The notes under the pieces: generated by a model
What the model was told of the DNA's origin: nothing
Seen by the model: the letters and a program-made list of their open reading frames with translations, nothing else
Databases searched by the model: none
Part shown: piece after piece, positions 60,571 through 64,000 of the stretch
Layout: each line of letters opens with the position of its first letter
How positions within the stretch are numbered: the first letter of the stretch is position 1
From: Arthrobacter sp. Hiyo4
Lineage (GTDB): Bacteria; Actinomycetota; Actinomycetes; Actinomycetales; Micrococcaceae
Assembly (NCBI GenBank): GCA_002370555.1
Contig: AP014718.1
Span: 1,364,001 to 1,428,000 of the forward strand
Direction: 5' to 3'
Length of the DNA: 64,000 bases
Translations under genes and position numbers: made by a program

Positions 60571-62367
60571 GTGGCGCAGAGGACCGGCAAGGCAAAAAGC
60601 GGCAAGGCCCCTAACGCCACCAAGCGGCTGCGCCTCGGCCTGGGCATTATGCTGACGCTGCTGTTGGTGGTGGGCGGCAAACTCTTTTTCGTCCAAGGGC
60701 TCGACGTCGGCGGGATGGCCGCAGCAGCGCTCGATTACCGGATGCGCGAGACTTCCCTCCCCGCCGAACGCGGCAGCATCCTTGGCGCCAACGGGACGGT
60801 GCTGGCCAACAGTGTAATCCGCTACAACGTTGTGGTGGACCAAACCACGAACACCAAGACAGAGAAGTTCTGGCGCCTGGAGGAGGGCGCGGACAAACTT
60901 GTTGAAGTCAGCCGGGACCAGGGCATCAGCGAACTCGCGGCTGTCCTGGGCATGGACGCTGACGAACTCAGGAACGCCGTGACGGGCGAATCGAAGTACC
61001 ACATCGTCGCTAAGGACCTGAAGCCGGATGTTGAGCTCAGGGTCTCGGATCTCAGTATTCCCGGCATCGTCACTGAGGGCGTCAGTAAACGCGTGTATCC
61101 CAACGGTTCCGTGGCCGGCGGTATTATCGGCTTCCTCCAGGACGGAAACACGGGCCAGGCGGGGATCGAGCAGACGCAAGATGGGCTGCTGCGCGGAAAG
61201 GACGGCAAGCGGCTCTTCGAGATCGGTGCCGACGGTCTCCGGATTCCGGTCGGTGTGGATGAGCTGACACCGCCGGAGGACGGCAAGGACGTCAAGCTCA
61301 CGCTCAATTCCGATCTCCAGTATTTCGCCCAGCAGGCCATTCAGAGCCAGTCAGACAAACAGGGCGCCGAGTGGGGTGTCATCACCGTGATGGATGCCAA
61401 GACCGGTGACATTGTCGCGATGGCGGACACTAATGCCCCGGATCCGAACGATCCCGGACGGGTAGCCGCCAAGGACCGCGGCGTGCGCTCCGTGACCGCA
61501 GCGTATGAGCCCGGCTCGGTACAGAAGATGATCACCGCCGCGGCCCTGATTGAGGAAGGAAAATCCAGCCCCCTGGATACCTTCACCCTCGGACCGTCGT
61601 ACTCCGTGGACGGCCAGACTTTCACGGACGCCTTTACCCATGGCACCGAAGAGCGCACGCTCGCCGGTATCCTGGGTTGGTCAATGAACACCGGCACCGT
61701 GGCGGCCGGGTCGCGGCTGACCAAGGAACAACGGTACGACTGGCTTAAGAAATTCGGTATCGGCGAAGCCCCGGACATTGGATTGCCTGCTACGGCCTCC
61801 GGCATTCTCACACCGGCGGACCAGTGGGACGGCCGCCAGGAATACACGGTGCTGTTCGGCCAGGGAGTATCGCAGTCCACCCTGCAGACAGTCCGAGCCT
61901 TCCAGACGATCGCCAACAACGGTGTGATGCTCCAGCCGCGCCTGATTGACGCGTACGTTTCACCGGACGGAACAGAGGAGAAGGTCGCCCCGCAGCCTTC
62001 CCGCCAGGTGGTGTCGGACGGCACCGCGCAGCAGGTCCAGGACATCCTGGAAAGCGCGGTGACCGAAGGCCAGATCAAGGACGCCGCGATCGACGGATAC
62101 CGGGTGGGGGCAAAAACCGGAACCTCTGAATCGCCGTGCGACGACGGGAAGTCAGGGTTCTGCGGCTACACCGCTTCAATTGTGGGGATGGCGCCCATGG
62201 ATGATCCCCGGTTTATTGTTGAGGTGGTGCTGCAGCGTCCCAAGGGCAATATCTACGGCATTACGCAGGGGCCCGTGTTCCGTTCGGTCATGAGCCAGGC
62301 GCTGCGCACTTACAACGTCCAGCCGTCCACGGGCGAACCGGCCAGGCTGCCGCAGTACGCCAAGTAG
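60571..62367 (+). CDS. ftsI: Septal peptidoglycan transpeptidase FtsI (PBP3)
   Basis: Class B penicillin-binding protein that crosslinks septal wall. One N-terminal TM (LGIMLTLLLVVGGKLFFV), the dimerisation domain with RGSILGANGTVLA, then the transpeptidase: AAYEPGSVQKMITAAALIEE (SxxK), GWSMNTGTVAAG (SxN) and VGAKTGTSESPCDD (KTG). GTG 60571 start; 598 residues, intact. A Cys pair (SPCDDGKSGFCG) follows the KTG motif and may form a disulphide outside the cell. Confidence 0.95.
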   Translation: MAQRTGKAKSGKAPNATKRLRLGLGIMLTLLLVVGGKLFFVQGLDVGGMAAAALDYRMRETSLPAERGSILGANGTVLANSVIRYNVVVDQTTNTKTEKFWRLEEGADKLVEVSRDQGISELAAVLGMDADELRNAVTGESKYHIVAKDLKPDVELRVSDLSIPGIVTEGVSKRVYPNGSVAGGIIGFLQDGNTGQAGIEQTQDGLLRGKDGKRLFEIGADGLRIPVGVDELTPPEDGKDVKLTLNSDLQYFAQQAIQSQSDKQGAEWGVITVMDAKTGDIVAMADTNAPDPNDPGRVAAKDRGVRSVTAAYEPGSVQKMITAAALIEEGKSSPLDTFTLGPSYSVDGQTFTDAFTHGTEERTLAGILGWSMNTGTVAAGSRLTKEQRYDWLKKFGIGEAPDIGLPATASGILTPADQWDGRQEYTVLFGQGVSQSTLQTVRAFQTIANNGVMLQPRLIDAYVSPDGTEEKVAPQPSRQVVSDGTAQQVQDILESAVTEGQIKDAAIDGYRVGAKTGTSESPCDDGKSGFCGYTASIVGMAPMDDPRFIVEVVLQRPKGNIYGITQGPVFRSVMSQALRTYNVQPSTGEPARLPQYAK

Positions 62368-62457
62368 CATCAAGCCAGGCATCAGTTCCCCCCAACGCCC
62401 GCAGCGGAAGCAGTATCCCGCGGGCATGATCCATTAGCACCACCATCGGAGATTCCC

Positions 62458-64000
<1,543 letters not shown>

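Overview
The window is core chromosome of a high-GC actinobacterium. It most resembles the Arthrobacter/Pseudarthrobacter group (Micrococcaceae). This rests on the long actinobacterial 23S rRNA, many GTG/TTG starts, gene order matching Mycobacterium tuberculosis blocks I know (Rv1691-Rv1713, Rv1826-Rv1830, and Rv2187 back to Rv2158c), and a MurE amino-acid motif that fits L-lysine peptidoglycan. I see no prophage, insertion sequence, CRISPR array or plasmid-type gene.

Layout. 20-3562: end of an rRNA operon (23S, a spacer with three strong hairpins, 5S, terminator). 3876-14609: information-processing block: an RG-rich TPR protein, a HAD phosphatase, a small conserved-type ORF, tlyA, nadK, recN, pyrG, a Nudix pyrophosphatase, xerD and a second Nudix enzyme. 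14693-24453: an accessory metabolic insert: the methylcitrate cycle (prpD-prpB-prpC) with its GntR regulator, the fused remains of an NCS1 permease and an aminotransferase, and a dicarboxylate sensor kinase/response regulator with the DctA transporter. 24695-32564: chromosome segregation and translation genes (parA, scpA, scpB, rluB, tyrA, cmk, plsC, der). 32712-38489: tRNA-Pro, an Fpg/Nei glycosylase, a membrane protein, the gcvH-garA-ftsR-bfn-merR module and an orphan ParA. 38778-48462: pyruvate carboxylase, fadD, a ROK glucokinase, a membrane protein, two tandem alpha/beta hydrolases and a second plsC. 48534-57789: class II DAHP synthase, a PASTA-domain Ser/Thr kinase, a LysM lytic transglycosylase, an Rv2175c-like DNA-binding protein, polyprenyl synthase, a lipoprotein, dinB and a DUF3040 protein. 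58160-64000: start of the division/cell-wall cluster (mraZ, rsmH, ftsL, ftsI, murE), with murE running off the end.

How the genes fit together. The methylcitrate genes turn propionyl-CoA into pyruvate and succinate. DctA imports C4-dicarboxylates and pyruvate carboxylase replenishes oxaloacetate, so much of the metabolic content converges on the TCA cycle. GarA is the known phospho-switch of 2-oxoglutarate metabolism. The right-hand third is concerned with the cell envelope.

Data quality. About sixty single-base frameshifts interrupt otherwise intact housekeeping genes, including essential ones (pyrG, cmk, rsmH, murE). Nearly all behave as one missing base in a short C or G run, on both strands, so I read them as sequence error rather than gene decay. 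Coordinates are therefore given for whole genes across the breaks, with the break positions noted. The aminotransferase at 19657-20609 is the exception: it has mixed insertions and deletions next to a gene-fusing junction. No wholly new system is evident. The best leads are the prp operator/promoter overlap, the mraZ operator, the RG-repeat TPR protein beside the rRNA genes, and the PASTA kinase/LysM enzyme/Rv2175c group.
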